Origin: Enterococcus sp. 9D6_DIV0238
GTDB lineage: Bacteria > Bacillota > Bacilli > Lactobacillales > Enterococcaceae
Length of the DNA stretch: 64,000 nt
Direction of reading: 5' to 3'
NCBI RefSeq assembly: GCF_002174455.2
Contig: NZ_CP147246.1
Coordinates: 1,515,501 to 1,579,500, forward strand
This document shows, piece by piece, positions 1-9,386 of the stretch (within the stretch, counting starts at the first letter, position 1; each line of letters starts with the position of its first letter). The notes below the pieces were generated by a model that worked only from the letters and a program-made list of their open reading frames with translations, made no database searches and was not told the DNA's origin. The translations under genes were made by a program, and so were the position numbers.

Positions 1-2
1 TT

Positions 3-1379
3 CAAACAACTAGCTTAAACAGTACAAATTTTCCGGATTTGCGTAATAGCCCAGGTATTACAAATCTTTCTTTAGGAAGTACAAGTATCGATAATGATGT
101 CTTACCGAAGATCGCCCAAATGACGAATTTAAAACGAATCTATCTTGATTCAAATATGGCCATCACAACAATTGAACCATTAAAAGCTCTACCAAATTTA
201 ACGTCCCTTTCCGTTCAGTTTTGTGGTATCACTGATTTTACAGTCATCAATGATTTCCCTGTACTTTCTGACCTAGCTGCTTTCGGTCAAAATACAGGAA
301 GAAATGATCCGCCGACAACGATTGGTCGGTCAACACTAGATTATGATGCAGAAAATGAAATACTATTTATTCCTTTTTCAATGATGCCAAATCGAATGAC
401 GAATTTCGATGGTATTGCTCCGCCATTTACTACATCAAACTCTGCAAGTAATACTTACTTTGATTTTAACGGCGAGCAACTACCAGCATCTCGGTTGCAA
501 ATTACGGATCTGGGCATTACGATTTCAGGGGTAAGCACAGAAGAGTTTACTGGAATCCATAGTTTTGAATATAATGCTCGTTTGAATAATCCCGCAGGCT
601 CTTATGCAAAACCAGATGGATACAGTTTTTATGCGATCTCCTCTGGAACATATCTTCACCAATTCAATGTAGTTGAAGACGGTAAGCCTGTCACTATCAA
701 CTATCAAGACGACACTGGAAAAGAATTGTTGCCGAGTGAAACTTTGAACGGTTTGGTCAGTGAATCCTTTGATATTCCTAGCAAAGAAATTTCTGGATAT
801 GAGTTGATCGATACGATTGGGAAGAAATCAGGTGTTTTTTCTGATCAAGAACAAGTCGTCACTTTCATTTATAAAAAAATACCTGATCCGATCATTGAAA
901 AAACTGGGCGTGTCATCGTTCATTATGTCGATAATGATAATCAGACACTAAAAGATGATTTTATCTTATCGGGAACTGTAGGCGACAGCTTTTCTACAGA
1001 AAAAATAGCAATTGACGGCTACGTGTTTAAAGAGGTCAAAGGAAATGAAACGGGGCTATTTACTAAAGAAGATCAGGTCGTTACTTATGTTTACGCAATA
1101 AAAGATGGCAAACTTGAGCCCGTTGTTCCTACGACTCCTTCTGAGCCAAAGGAACCCGTCAGTCCAACTGAAAAAGCACCAACTAAATCGCCAACTAAAG
1201 AGGGAAATAATCCAGCAACACTTCAAAAAACAACTAAAGTACTAAATAATACTATAACTGGCAAAAAATTCCCGGCAACAGGAGAACAAAGCAACTCTGG
1301 CTGGTTATGGTTAGGTTTAACGCTGCTGGTTATTGTTAATACGCTAGCTATGTTAACAAAGGTACGACAAGAAAAATAA
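3..1379 (+). CDS. LRR/MucBP LPxTG-type cell-wall protein, 5' end outside window
   Basis: The reading frame is open to the left edge, so the N-terminus and signal peptide lie outside the window; the TTG at 39 is not a credible start. The visible part begins with leucine-rich-repeat segments (for example NLTSLSVQFCGITDF), followed by a linker domain and two MucBP-like repeats (about nt 690-885 and 900-1105), each ending in a GxF-x-x-(E/D)(D/Q)QVVT(F/Y)xY pattern. Next come a Pro/Thr-rich spacer, the sorting motif FPATGE (nt 1269-1286), a hydrophobic helix and the basic tail KVRQEK. This is the layout of sortase-anchored internalin-like adhesins. FPATG rather than LPxTG is a variant tolerated by sortase A. 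Ligand unknown; the family call is firm. Confidence 0.88.
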   Translation, partial: QTTSLNSTNFPDLRNSPGITNLSLGSTSIDNDVLPKIAQMTNLKRIYLDSNMAITTIEPLKALPNLTSLSVQFCGITDFTVINDFPVLSDLAAFGQNTGRNDPPTTIGRSTLDYDAENEILFIPFSMMPNRMTNFDGIAPPFTTSNSASNTYFDFNGEQLPASRLQITDLGITISGVSTEEFTGIHSFEYNARLNNPAGSYAKPDGYSFYAISSGTYLHQFNVVEDGKPVTINYQDDTGKELLPSETLNGLVSESFDIPSKEISGYELIDTIGKKSGVFSDQEQVVTFIYKKIPDPIIEKTGRVIVHYVDNDNQTLKDDFILSGTVGDSFSTEKIAIDGYVFKEVKGNETGLFTKEDQVVTYVYAIKDGKLEPVVPTTPSEPKEPVSPTEKAPTKSPTKEGNNPATLQKTTKVLNNTITGKKFPATGEQSNSGWLWLGLTLLVIVNTLAMLTKVRQEK

Positions 1380-1394
1380 TGTTTGTTTAGTCAA

Positions 1395-1578
1395 AAAGAG
1401 GATGGGACAGAAGTGTTTAGCTCCGAGAAATAAGCTGAAGTTCACGAAAATTGCTCTTCAAATTTTTGTGAATTTCAGCTTATTTCCGAAGGAGTTACTT
1501 CTGCTTCCACCGTTTATTCGTTTTCAAAAAGGGACTGGGTTGTAACTCGTAGAGTTATGTCCCAGTCCCTTTTTCTTT
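1395..1578. repeat. EFAR-like double-hairpin repeat and bidirectional terminator, copy 1
   Basis: Two hairpins lie side by side. The first has arms around ATAAGCTGAA and TTCAGCTTAT (about 1422-1484). The second has GGGACTGGG pairing with CCCAGTCCC, with an inner AACTC-GTAG-AGTT palindrome (about 1530-1570) flanked by A and T runs. It sits between convergent genes and can end transcription on both strands. Related copies lie at 25514-25559, 34000-34341 and 55020-55057. Size and two-stem architecture resemble the EFAR repeats of E. faecalis (established knowledge); identity was not searched. Confidence 0.75.
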
Positions 1579-1581
1579 TTT

Positions 1582-2073
1582 TCAGGAGGAGCTGGAACTT
1601 GCTGCTTCTTCCTGTTTAACAAAATCGATTGCGATGACAACTAAAATAATCGTATGTTCAAGAGACTGCTCATAAATTTCAACTTCGTAGGTATCGCCCC
1701 ACGTAAACCACTTTTCATTGACCGCTGCGACCACCTCTCCATTTTGTGAAATTTCAAAATGCTTCCCCCACCAATCACCTTGAATCGCCAGACTTTCAGA
1801 CTCTATTCGATATTTTGCTTTGAAAAGCGTCAGCTGCTTTTCAATCACCATTTCTTCCTTTCCATCGACTGCTATAAAAAATTTAGGTAAGAAACTAAAG
1901 ACCTTTTTGGTAATCGTGCCAATCACCTGATTATTCAGATCCTTGATCGTAAACACTTTAGGGATCGACAGGAAACTTCCTTCGACCATATATCGATCTT
2001 CCTGATGCTCATCTTTTACCGAAAAATGCCCACCTAGACTAAATACTTTTTGTTTAATATAGAGCTTCTTCAT
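1582..2073 (-). CDS. LURP-one-related (YxjI/DUF567-like) protein
   Basis: 163 aa starting MKKLYIKQKVFSLGG. The N-terminal KQKVFSLGGHFSVKDE segment, the repeated beta-strand pattern with a central FxIKD and the WWGKHFEI segment match the LOR (LURP-one-related, YxjI) family, a tubby-like beta-barrel fold with no assigned enzymatic activity. The AAAAGGAGAGCG ribosome site lies just before the ATG. The C-terminus ends in a serine run (ASSSSS). It stands alone, convergent with the preceding surface-protein gene. Cytosolic; role unknown. Confidence 0.7.
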   Translation of the reverse strand: MKKLYIKQKVFSLGGHFSVKDEHQEDRYMVEGSFLSIPKVFTIKDLNNQVIGTITKKVFSFLPKFFIAVDGKEEMVIEKQLTLFKAKYRIESESLAIQGDWWGKHFEISQNGEVVAAVNEKWFTWGDTYEVEIYEQSLEHTIILVVIAIDFVKQEEAASSSSS

Positions 2074-2115
2074 TAAACGCTCTCCTTTTTTATGTGCTCT
2101 TACATTTATTTTCTT

Positions 2116-3156
2116 TTAATTCCCATTAAACGCTCCGCTGATCACTATTTTCCCTTGAGTATGCCCCGATTCCACTTCAGCTGTTGCTTTTCTTAGATTG
2201 TCTGCGTTGATCCCAGTATCATAGTTTTGCCAAAGTGTCGTTGTCAGCTTCCCTTGATCGATCAACTCTGCGATCTTAGCTAGAATCTTTCCCTGACTTT
2301 CAATCTGGTAATCGTTATCTGTTTTTGCAAACATGTATTCCCAGTCGAAGCTGATCGATTTATTTTTTAATTGTTTGATATCTACCGATCCTTCGAATTC
2401 AACAATCGTTCCGAGATGTCCAAATGGAGTAATTAGTTCTGTCAACAGTTCAAAATAGGGCTTAACATCAAAAAGGACAGCTGCATAATCGATCGTTTCG
2501 ATTCCAAGCTTGTTTAACTCTACTTTAAGATCCTCATGATAATTTAAAGGATGATCCACTCCGTGGTCTTTTAACCAATCAAATTTCGCCTGACTTGCTG
2601 TTGCATAGACTGTCATACCAGACCATTTTGCCAACTGAGTCAAAATCGATCCTACACCACCTGCCCCATTGATCACTAGAATGGTTTTCCCTTGATTGCC
2701 ATTTTCTTTAGGGAGCAGCCCAAATTTTTCAAAGAGTAATTCATAGGCTGTTAATGAAGTCAAAGGTAAAGCCGCGACCTCGGCATCACTCAATGAAGCT
2801 GGTGCTGATGCTGCGATTCGCTCATCTACACGTTGGTATTCCTGATTGCTGCCTGCTCGTTTCGTCGTGCCTGCATAAAACACTCGATCACCAACTTTAA
2901 ATGCTGTCACTTCACTACCAATATCCACGACCTCTCCAATAGCATCGAAGCCTAATATAGTTAGCTGCTCTGTCTTTTTACTCTTTTGCCGTAATTTCGT
3001 ATCCACTGGGTTTACAGAAACTGCTTTAACCTGTACTAAAAGATCATGTGGTTCAAGAGGCTGGATCGGTATCTCACTATCGACAAAGCTATCCGCAGCT
3101 TCGATCGGAAGCCCCTCAAAAAAGCCCACAGCCTTCATCAGATCATTCTCTTTCAT
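2116..3156 (-). CDS. Zinc-type alcohol dehydrogenase-like / quinone oxidoreductase (MDR superfamily)
   Basis: 346 aa. The N-terminal GroES-like domain carries VKAVSVNPVDTKLR and GFDAIGEVVDIGSEV. The Rossmann domain carries INGAGGVGSILTQLAKW (about residues 160-180), the NADPH-binding GxGxxG-type loop of quinone oxidoreductases. There is no cysteine-rich structural zinc lobe, so this is probably an NADPH-dependent quinone or enone reductase rather than a zinc alcohol dehydrogenase. The first ATG has GGGAGG nine bases upstream, which favours it over the internal Met at residue 7. Substrate unknown. Only about 40 bases separate it from the next gene, so a shared transcript is possible. Confidence 0.82.
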   Translation of the reverse strand: MKENDLMKAVGFFEGLPIEAADSFVDSEIPIQPLEPHDLLVQVKAVSVNPVDTKLRQKSKKTEQLTILGFDAIGEVVDIGSEVTAFKVGDRVFYAGTTKRAGSNQEYQRVDERIAASAPASLSDAEVAALPLTSLTAYELLFEKFGLLPKENGNQGKTILVINGAGGVGSILTQLAKWSGMTVYATASQAKFDWLKDHGVDHPLNYHEDLKVELNKLGIETIDYAAVLFDVKPYFELLTELITPFGHLGTIVEFEGSVDIKQLKNKSISFDWEYMFAKTDNDYQIESQGKILAKIAELIDQGKLTTTLWQNYDTGINADNLRKATAEVESGHTQGKIVISGAFNGN

Positions 3157-3383
3157 CTTGTGTTTCCTCCCTTTAGTCCATTCTGTCCTCTTTCAGTATG
3201 AACCTATTCACACCGAATTTATACACATCTGCTCATTTACCTTACAAAAAAAGATACAAACGCTTTCTTAAGAAATTCTTAGGGTGGCTTGAACTGACAT
3301 AACGTTAACTATACAATAAAAGAAATCTATTATAACTACAAATAATACCTCATAGATTTTTAATAAAGGAGGAAAAAAACGGC

Positions 3384-4328
3384 ATGCTTGAATCCGCTCA
3401 TAAAAAAATAACCTTACTGATCAACGAAATGGAAAAAGTCATCTTAGGCAAACGAGATGTTCTTCAATTGACTGTTACAGCATTTTTAGCTGGCGGTCAT
3501 GTTTTACTAGAAGACGTTCCTGGTGTTGGCAAAACAATGATGGTCAAAACGTTGGCTAAAGCTACTCACGGACACTTTAAAAGAGTCCAGTTCACACCCG
3601 ATCTATTGCCTAATGATATCTTAGGCGTATCTATTTACAATACAGTGTCTCAAACCTTTGAGTTTCATAAAGGTCCTATTTTTACTACGGTCTTATTGGC
3701 TGATGAAATCAATCGAACCACACCGAAAACACAGGCCGCTCTATTAGAAGCGATGTCTGAAAATCATGTAACGATCGATAATCATACGCATACTCTAGAT
3801 GAGCATTTTTTTGTGTTGGCCACACAAAATCCTTTGGAATACGAAGGAACTTATCCATTACCAGAAGCTCAATTAGATCGTTTTTTATTTAAACTCCACG
3901 TGGGGTATCCTGAATTTCCAGACGAATTAAAGTTATTGATGCACCCAACCGGAAATGATTTAGATCAGATTCAGCAAGTCATGGATGCTGCTGATATCAC
4001 TCAATTAAAAAAAATAGTCGACGACGTTTATGTCGATCCTCAAATCGCACGATACGCATTACAGCTTGTCCATAGTACCAGAAACCACGATGGGATCGCA
4101 CTTGGCGTTAGTCCGCGAGGTGCATTGGCATTTATTCGTGCGGCGAAAGCATTTGCTTTAACAGAAGGACGGAGCTATGTTACACCTAACGATCTACAAC
4201 AAATTTTACCAGCAACATTTGGGCATCGTATACTGTTGAAAGGCGGTCAGACACCTTCTGCGGATTATTTGGAGGAATTACTGATGCAAGTTGTCCGTCG
4301 TGTTCCTGTGCCAGTTAGGAAATCCTAA
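3384..4328 (+). CDS. MoxR-family AAA+ ATPase
   Basis: 314 aa, the usual length for MoxR proteins. The Walker A motif is DVPGVGKT (about residues 48-55), Walker B is LLADEINRT (about 110-118), and TQNPLEYEGTYPLPEAQLDRF is sensor I with the typical MoxR signature. The start has a strong GGAGG site. The stop codon overlaps the next ATG by one base (TAATG), so it is translationally coupled to the DUF58 gene. MoxR, DUF58 and transglutaminase-like genes form a widespread operon in which the ATPase is thought to act as a chaperone for assembly of a membrane-associated complex; the client in enterococci is unknown. Confidence 0.92.
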   Translation: MLESAHKKITLLINEMEKVILGKRDVLQLTVTAFLAGGHVLLEDVPGVGKTMMVKTLAKATHGHFKRVQFTPDLLPNDILGVSIYNTVSQTFEFHKGPIFTTVLLADEINRTTPKTQAALLEAMSENHVTIDNHTHTLDEHFFVLATQNPLEYEGTYPLPEAQLDRFLFKLHVGYPEFPDELKLLMHPTGNDLDQIQQVMDAADITQLKKIVDDVYVDPQIARYALQLVHSTRNHDGIALGVSPRGALAFIRAAKAFALTEGRSYVTPNDLQQILPATFGHRILLKGGQTPSADYLEELLMQVVRRVPVPVRKS

Positions 4329-5404
4329 TGAAGCATAACAGATTCACGAAATTCACAAAGATCATCAGCATTTTGCTTTTCTCATTTGCGATTTTTTTAT
4401 ATGTAGTGACCTTCAATAATTCGACGGGTTGGTGGCTTTTTTTCTTTTTGATCTTTTTACTCTTGTTTGATTTGCTAACATTGCTTCCATCTTTAAAGAA
4501 AATCGAACTTCGTCTTACAGGAACGACTGTTTTTACAATGTCTGAACAAAACACGATCACAGGCGAACTTTTTCGCTATCGTCCAGTCTTAGTTCCACTC
4601 TTCTTTCTAGAATTATTTCCGGTTCTAAAAGGCCGCATTGAGCGACAACGATTCTATCTCTATTCTGGACAAAAAAAGGAGTTATCTTTTCGCTGGACAC
4701 CTATGCAAAGAGGCTTTGATCAGCAATTGTCTTTTATTTTGGTCAGCTCTGACTGGCTTGGGCTTTTCACAAAACAAATCACCATCGATGTAGCGGGTCC
4801 TTTGATCGTTCAGCCGTTGTTTCAAAAAGAGGCCGCCGAACAGTTATCTGAGCAATTGCTCATGATCCAGCCTAATTTTGCTGTGACTTTTGGTACACAA
4901 ACGTTTATGATCCGAAATTTCCGTCCTTATCAGACAGGTGATCCACTGCATTCGATCGACTGGAAGCAAACGGGGAAGCGCAACGAACTGATCATCAAAG
5001 AATATGAACACGAATTAGATGTAGACACTTACTTTTTATTTTACGGCATCGCTCATCAGCAATTCGAAGAAATCCTTTCACTCTATTATTCGTTGATCCA
5101 GCTACTCAACAATAAACAAGCTTTTGAGCAAGTAATTCTAGCAAATATTCCTGCTGAAGCACCACAAGCTTATCTCATGAGCTCCATTGAGCCGTTATCA
5201 GAAGAACCTGATTTACCTGCTTTTAAAAATAAAAAATTGGTAGTTTTTAGTCCTACATCAACTACTCGCTTAGACCAGCAGTTAAAAAACTGGGATCGGA
5301 CTAACGAAACTTTTTTAGTTACTTTTGAGGGTGACAACTTACATTTGATTTGGCAAGATCAGATCATTCCAATTAATAAAGGGGGCGATTTTATTGCAAA
5401 GTAG
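4328..5404 (+). CDS. DUF58 domain membrane protein
   Basis: 358 aa. Two hydrophobic segments at the N-terminus (about residues 11-28 and 32-52) anchor the protein. The middle contains the DUF58 hallmark FRPYQTGDPLHSIDWKQTGK (about 199-218), a von Willebrand A-like fold found next to MoxR ATPases. It overlaps the upstream ATPase gene by one base and the downstream transglutaminase gene by eleven bases. It is the middle member of the MoxR / DUF58 / TgpA-type operon and probably partners physically with the ATPase. Biochemical role unknown. Confidence 0.88.
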   Translation: MKHNRFTKFTKIISILLFSFAIFLYVVTFNNSTGWWLFFFLIFLLLFDLLTLLPSLKKIELRLTGTTVFTMSEQNTITGELFRYRPVLVPLFFLELFPVLKGRIERQRFYLYSGQKKELSFRWTPMQRGFDQQLSFILVSSDWLGLFTKQITIDVAGPLIVQPLFQKEAAEQLSEQLLMIQPNFAVTFGTQTFMIRNFRPYQTGDPLHSIDWKQTGKRNELIIKEYEHELDVDTYFLFYGIAHQQFEEILSLYYSLIQLLNNKQAFEQVILANIPAEAPQAYLMSSIEPLSEEPDLPAFKNKKLVVFSPTSTTRLDQQLKNWDRTNETFLVTFEGDNLHLIWQDQIIPINKGGDFIAK

Positions 5405-7553
5405 AATCAAAGAAAAGTGGCTTTTTGCGCTCTTAAGCTTTTTAATGCTTACAACAACTGCGCTCCCTTTTTTGAAAGTCTATCATCTAAACCAAACACA
5501 GACACCTTTTCTGATCAGCATGATTGCAGTGATTTGTATGATTACTTTGATCATCAAAAGGCTATTAATAAAAATACCCTTGTATTTTATTTGCTATTTC
5601 TTTACCTTGTATCGTTATTTCCCTTTGGACGAGCTGTTCGGTTTCAAATGGTTACTCCATTTTTTTGAACGCTTTGATCAAACCTATCTGAAAATGTTGT
5701 CAGGAGAATTCAATTACTTACCTGATGTCGTAGCATTGGTATTGATCCTATTTTTGCTGGTTCTTTTAGCGATTTTACTCATTCATTATGAGCGCTGGGC
5801 ACTAAGTTATTTGCTATTGACTGGCTATTTATTGATGCTGGCTGCTTTCAATCGATTAAACTTAGGCATTCATGTCATCATCACAACAAGCGCTGCCGTT
5901 TTATTCTATAGCACAAAGCAGTCCTTTAAAGATCGATCAAAAAAAAGAACGACCTTTATCCTTCTGAGTAGTCTGTTATTGGGTTTGACCGCTATCAGCG
6001 CTTATACATTTCCGATCATTTTTCCAAAATCTAAAACGATTCTTTTCACGCAAACAACAGGTATTCGAACTTTTTTGAATCGGCAAGGAGTTTATCAGAA
6101 GATCGAACAATATGGATTAAACGCTGCTTCAACAACGGGATTTAGCGATGATGATACTCAGCTTGGTGGTCCAATGTCTGATGATCGAACAATACTTTTT
6201 ACAGCAGAACAATCGAAAAAGCACTATTGGCGAGTAGAGACGAAAAATAATTACACGGGTAAAGGCTGGAACAATCTTGCCCAAACAACACCTTCTCCCT
6301 CGGGACAACCATTGATCATTTCTTCAAATCCTGAGTATCAAGGTACTTTCAAGAAGCCTGAGATGATCACCTTATCGTTCGATACAGCCAAAGGCTATCT
6401 GCCTTACCCATACGGCAAGAGTTCAATCGCTTTCGAGGAAATCGGGCAAACAGAGCAAATCGAACAAAAAAATCGTTTTGTACTCTTAGAACAGCCGACA
6501 AGTGTTCATTTAACTTGGGAAGAAATAGATTTTACAGTCGAGCATTTACAGCAGGTAGCTTTCTCCGATACTCTGGATTTACAAACAACACAACTGCCTG
6601 TTAAGCTACCGGAACGAATAAAAACATTGGCTCTTTCCTTAACAGAAGATCAAGAAACATTATATGGAAAAGTGAAAGCAATCGAAGATTACTTAAAAAC
6701 AAATGGCGGTTATCGCTACTCTAAAGTGGATGCTTCCTATACACCAGAAGATAAGGATTATGTGGATACCTTTCTTTTTGAATCAAAAGTCGGCTATTGC
6801 GATAATTTTTCCAGTGCGATGACTATTTTACTTCGCTCGATCGATATCCCCAGTCGCTGGGCAAAAGGGTTTAGTGCTGGTGAATTGACAACAAACACTG
6901 CAGGAAAAAAGGCTGTTTATACGATCAGAAACAGCGATGCGCATTCATGGCCGGAGGTTTATTTTGAAGGCTACGGTTGGGTCCCATTTGAACCTACTCC
7001 CGGATTTACCAATAATGTTCGTTCAACGACACTCACAGAAAATTCAACCCTTCCTGTTGAATCTAGCAGTGTTGAAACGGATGCCACACCTTTAAGTAGT
7101 AGTGAAGAAAATCGGACTACTGAAAACAGCACAATAACTGCTACAGCAGTAGAAAAAAATAAAAAAAATGCTGGCATCTCGCCCTCTCTACTAAAGAAGG
7201 GCTTGGTCGGTCTCGTCTTGATCATTCTTTTTATTACAGGTTATTTTTTGAAGAAACATTTTTTTGTCCTTTCTTTCAGAATCTATCTTGCTATTTATCC
7301 AAAACAATTTACCGGCGCCTATCTGAAGTTATTAAAAAAAGCAGAACAGCTTGTACCTCGATCAGAAAATGAAGCCTTGATTCGTTTCGCTGAACGATTA
7401 GAAAATAATTATCCTCAATGCCATGGAAGCTTCTATCGATTAACAGAACTCTATGAAAAAGAGCTGTACGGCGGACGTGAGGCGGTAAAATCGGATTATA
7501 CAAGCCTTTTGCTTCATACGGCAAACTTGTTAGCATCGTTTAAAAAGAAATAA
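5394..7553 (+). CDS. Multi-spanning transglutaminase-like protein (TgpA type)
   Basis: 719 aa, TTG start with GGGGG six bases upstream. About six hydrophobic helices fill residues 10-210. An extracellular domain follows, with a transglutaminase-like core: Cys469 in GYCDNFSS, His517 in SDAHSWPEV and Glu533 in WVPFEPTPG, where many relatives have Asp. A Ser/Thr-rich linker follows, then one more membrane helix (about 600-620) and a cytoplasmic tail. This is the layout of TgpA/YebA-type proteins encoded with MoxR and DUF58. Activity is probably peptide bond or crosslink chemistry at the cell envelope; the substrate is not known. Confidence 0.88.
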   Translation: MQSRIKEKWLFALLSFLMLTTTALPFLKVYHLNQTQTPFLISMIAVICMITLIIKRLLIKIPLYFICYFFTLYRYFPLDELFGFKWLLHFFERFDQTYLKMLSGEFNYLPDVVALVLILFLLVLLAILLIHYERWALSYLLLTGYLLMLAAFNRLNLGIHVIITTSAAVLFYSTKQSFKDRSKKRTTFILLSSLLLGLTAISAYTFPIIFPKSKTILFTQTTGIRTFLNRQGVYQKIEQYGLNAASTTGFSDDDTQLGGPMSDDRTILFTAEQSKKHYWRVETKNNYTGKGWNNLAQTTPSPSGQPLIISSNPEYQGTFKKPEMITLSFDTAKGYLPYPYGKSSIAFEEIGQTEQIEQKNRFVLLEQPTSVHLTWEEIDFTVEHLQQVAFSDTLDLQTTQLPVKLPERIKTLALSLTEDQETLYGKVKAIEDYLKTNGGYRYSKVDASYTPEDKDYVDTFLFESKVGYCDNFSSAMTILLRSIDIPSRWAKGFSAGELTTNTAGKKAVYTIRNSDAHSWPEVYFEGYGWVPFEPTPGFTNNVRSTTLTENSTLPVESSSVETDATPLSSSEENRTTENSTITATAVEKNKKNAGISPSLLKKGLVGLVLIILFITGYFLKKHFFVLSFRIYLAIYPKQFTGAYLKLLKKAEQLVPRSENEALIRFAERLENNYPQCHGSFYRLTELYEKELYGGREAVKSDYTSLLLHTANLLASFKKK

Positions 7554-7634
7554 TCTCTTTCACTTGTCTTGCATTTTAGCTGTATTTAGATAAAAATAGT
7601 AGATAGTCTATTGATGTTATGAAGGAGTTCTATT

Positions 7635-8741
7635 ATGAAAAAATTAGCTATTGTCGGCGGCGGGATCATCGGTTTGACCCTTGTCAATTACCTTGATTTA
7701 ACAAAGTATGATGTAACACTTTTTGATGATCCAACAGGCCAAGCAACGAGAGCCAGTGCAGGGATCATTTCTCCCTGGTTATCAAAACGGCGCAACAAAA
7801 AATGGTATCATTTAGCTAAAAACGGGGCTGCCTTTTATCCTAAATTGATTCAAGACTTTTCTTTACCTCTCTCGGTTTATCAACAATCTGGAACATTGAT
7901 CCTACGTAAAGACGGAGAATTGGAGCCCTTAAGGATATTAGCAGAAGAACGCAAACAAGAGGCTCCCGAAATCGGTGAGATTCAATTACTGGACGCTGCA
8001 GAAGTCACTGCCAAATTGCCTTTGTTAAAGGCGCTTCCCGCTCTTTCAATTTCAGGCGGCGGCAAATTGGACGGAGCAAATTATTTAGCTATCATGCGGC
8101 AACACGCAGCACGCAAAAACATCACCTTACACACCGGCTCAGTCAAAATAGATCGTAAGAAAGATCACTGGCTGATTGACAAAGCAGATCAGCCAGAAGC
8201 TTTTGATGCAATTGCGATTTGCGCAGGTCCCGGCTTATCTGCTTTATTAGCCCCACTAGGTTATAAAGCAGATATTCGAGCACAGAAAGGACAATTACTG
8301 TCCTTTGAAACGCCGTATAAAGATAGCGGAAACTGGCCTGTTGCTATGCTGGATGGTGAGAGTGACTTGATTCCTTTTGAAAATGGAAAAATCTTGATCG
8401 GTGCAACACATGAAAATACCGCTGGCTTTGATTTGACACCAACAAAAGAAGCTTTCATTCAGCTAAAACAAAAATCAGTACCCTTTTTATCTTCTCCAAC
8501 TTTTTTTGAAGAGCATGCTTCCTCTTATCGTGTTGGTACTAGAGCTTACACCTCAGATTTCGCGCCGTTTTTCAATTGTCTGCCAGATGATCCGACTGCC
8601 GTCGTTGCCAGCGGTTTAGGTTCCTCCGGTTTGACGACAGGACCTTATATAGGGTTTCTCTTAGCTCAGTATTTTAATAATGATGCACAGGATTGGTTGG
8701 ATTATCAAAAACCGATCAGTACTTATATTTCAAAAGAATAG
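7635..8741 (+). CDS. FAD-dependent D-amino acid / glycine oxidase-like protein (DAO family)
   Basis: 368 aa. The N-terminus has the dinucleotide-binding fold AIVGGGIIGLTLVNYL with GxGxxG, followed by RASAGIISPWL, typical of the DadA/ThiO oxidase superfamily. The C-terminal GLGSSGLTTGPYIG loop matches the second FAD contact of the family. AAGGAG precedes the ATG. It probably oxidises a D-amino acid or a small secondary amine in the cytosol, but the substrate cannot be read from sequence. A strong bidirectional terminator follows the gene. Confidence 0.85.
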   Translation: MKKLAIVGGGIIGLTLVNYLDLTKYDVTLFDDPTGQATRASAGIISPWLSKRRNKKWYHLAKNGAAFYPKLIQDFSLPLSVYQQSGTLILRKDGELEPLRILAEERKQEAPEIGEIQLLDAAEVTAKLPLLKALPALSISGGGKLDGANYLAIMRQHAARKNITLHTGSVKIDRKKDHWLIDKADQPEAFDAIAICAGPGLSALLAPLGYKADIRAQKGQLLSFETPYKDSGNWPVAMLDGESDLIPFENGKILIGATHENTAGFDLTPTKEAFIQLKQKSVPFLSSPTFFEEHASSYRVGTRAYTSDFAPFFNCLPDDPTAVVASGLGSSGLTTGPYIGFLLAQYFNNDAQDWLDYQKPISTYISKE

Positions 8742-8742
8742 T

Positions 8743-8791
8743 AAAAAAGTGAGGATGGATATGTAACATTGCATTTCATCCTCACTTTTTT
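8743..8791. terminator. Bidirectional terminator
   Basis: AAAAAAGTGAGGATG pairs with CATCCTCACTTTTTT across a loop of about 19 bases, giving T runs on both strands. It lies between convergent genes (DAO-family oxidase and the YbgA-like gene). Confidence 0.9.
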
Positions 8792-9190
8792 CTATGGGAA
8801 AAATAGTTTTGAGTTCCGTAAATAAGGTTCATCATAGGTTAGAATCAACTCTTTCAAAAATAGCCAAAGCTGATCATTCTCTAAAGAAAAATCATCCAGC
8901 AACTTACTGTATGTCTTTCGTTCCTCAGCTGTCGCCAGTTTTTTAAAATAGCCCCAAACGTGCTGATAAGCATTCAATTTACTTCCTTTATCATCAGGCA
9001 GCGTCAGTGCATGCTGAAGGTACGATTGAAACAAGGCTTCTTTTTCTTCATTCCACTCTTTTTCAGACACTAATTTTCGAATCGCATTATAATCATTTTG
9101 TGACTTTGATAGAATCAAATATTTTAAAGATGCCCACTCTTGTTGTTTTTTTGTCATTTCTTTCAACTGATCACGTTCTTTCTTTTGCAT
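8792..9190 (-). CDS. YbgA-family (DUF1722) protein
   Basis: 132 aa. The central NAYQHVWGYFK motif and the following Lys/Glu-rich helices match the DUF1722/YbgA domain, often found alone in Firmicutes or fused to DUF523. The protein is charged and soluble with no membrane segment. Function unknown; some relatives are linked to stress or DNA repair by context only. It is a single-gene unit between the terminator and the divergent peptide transporter gene. Confidence 0.75.
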   Translation of the reverse strand: MQKKERDQLKEMTKKQQEWASLKYLILSKSQNDYNAIRKLVSEKEWNEEKEALFQSYLQHALTLPDDKGSKLNAYQHVWGYFKKLATAEERKTYSKLLDDFSLENDQLWLFLKELILTYDEPYLRNSKLFFP

Positions 9191-9386
9191 TAATTTAACT
9201 TATTCGCTATCTTTTAATCTATATTATGAAAATAAAATGATATAAAAACACTTTTTTTTTATAGGTTAATCATGAAAATCTATGAAAATTAAAAGAGTAA
9301 CGGTTTACAATGTAGAATGGATAGTTTTCAGAAAATCTAACTTACATAAATTTTCTGAATATTAAAAAGAATTGAGGTTATTTTCT

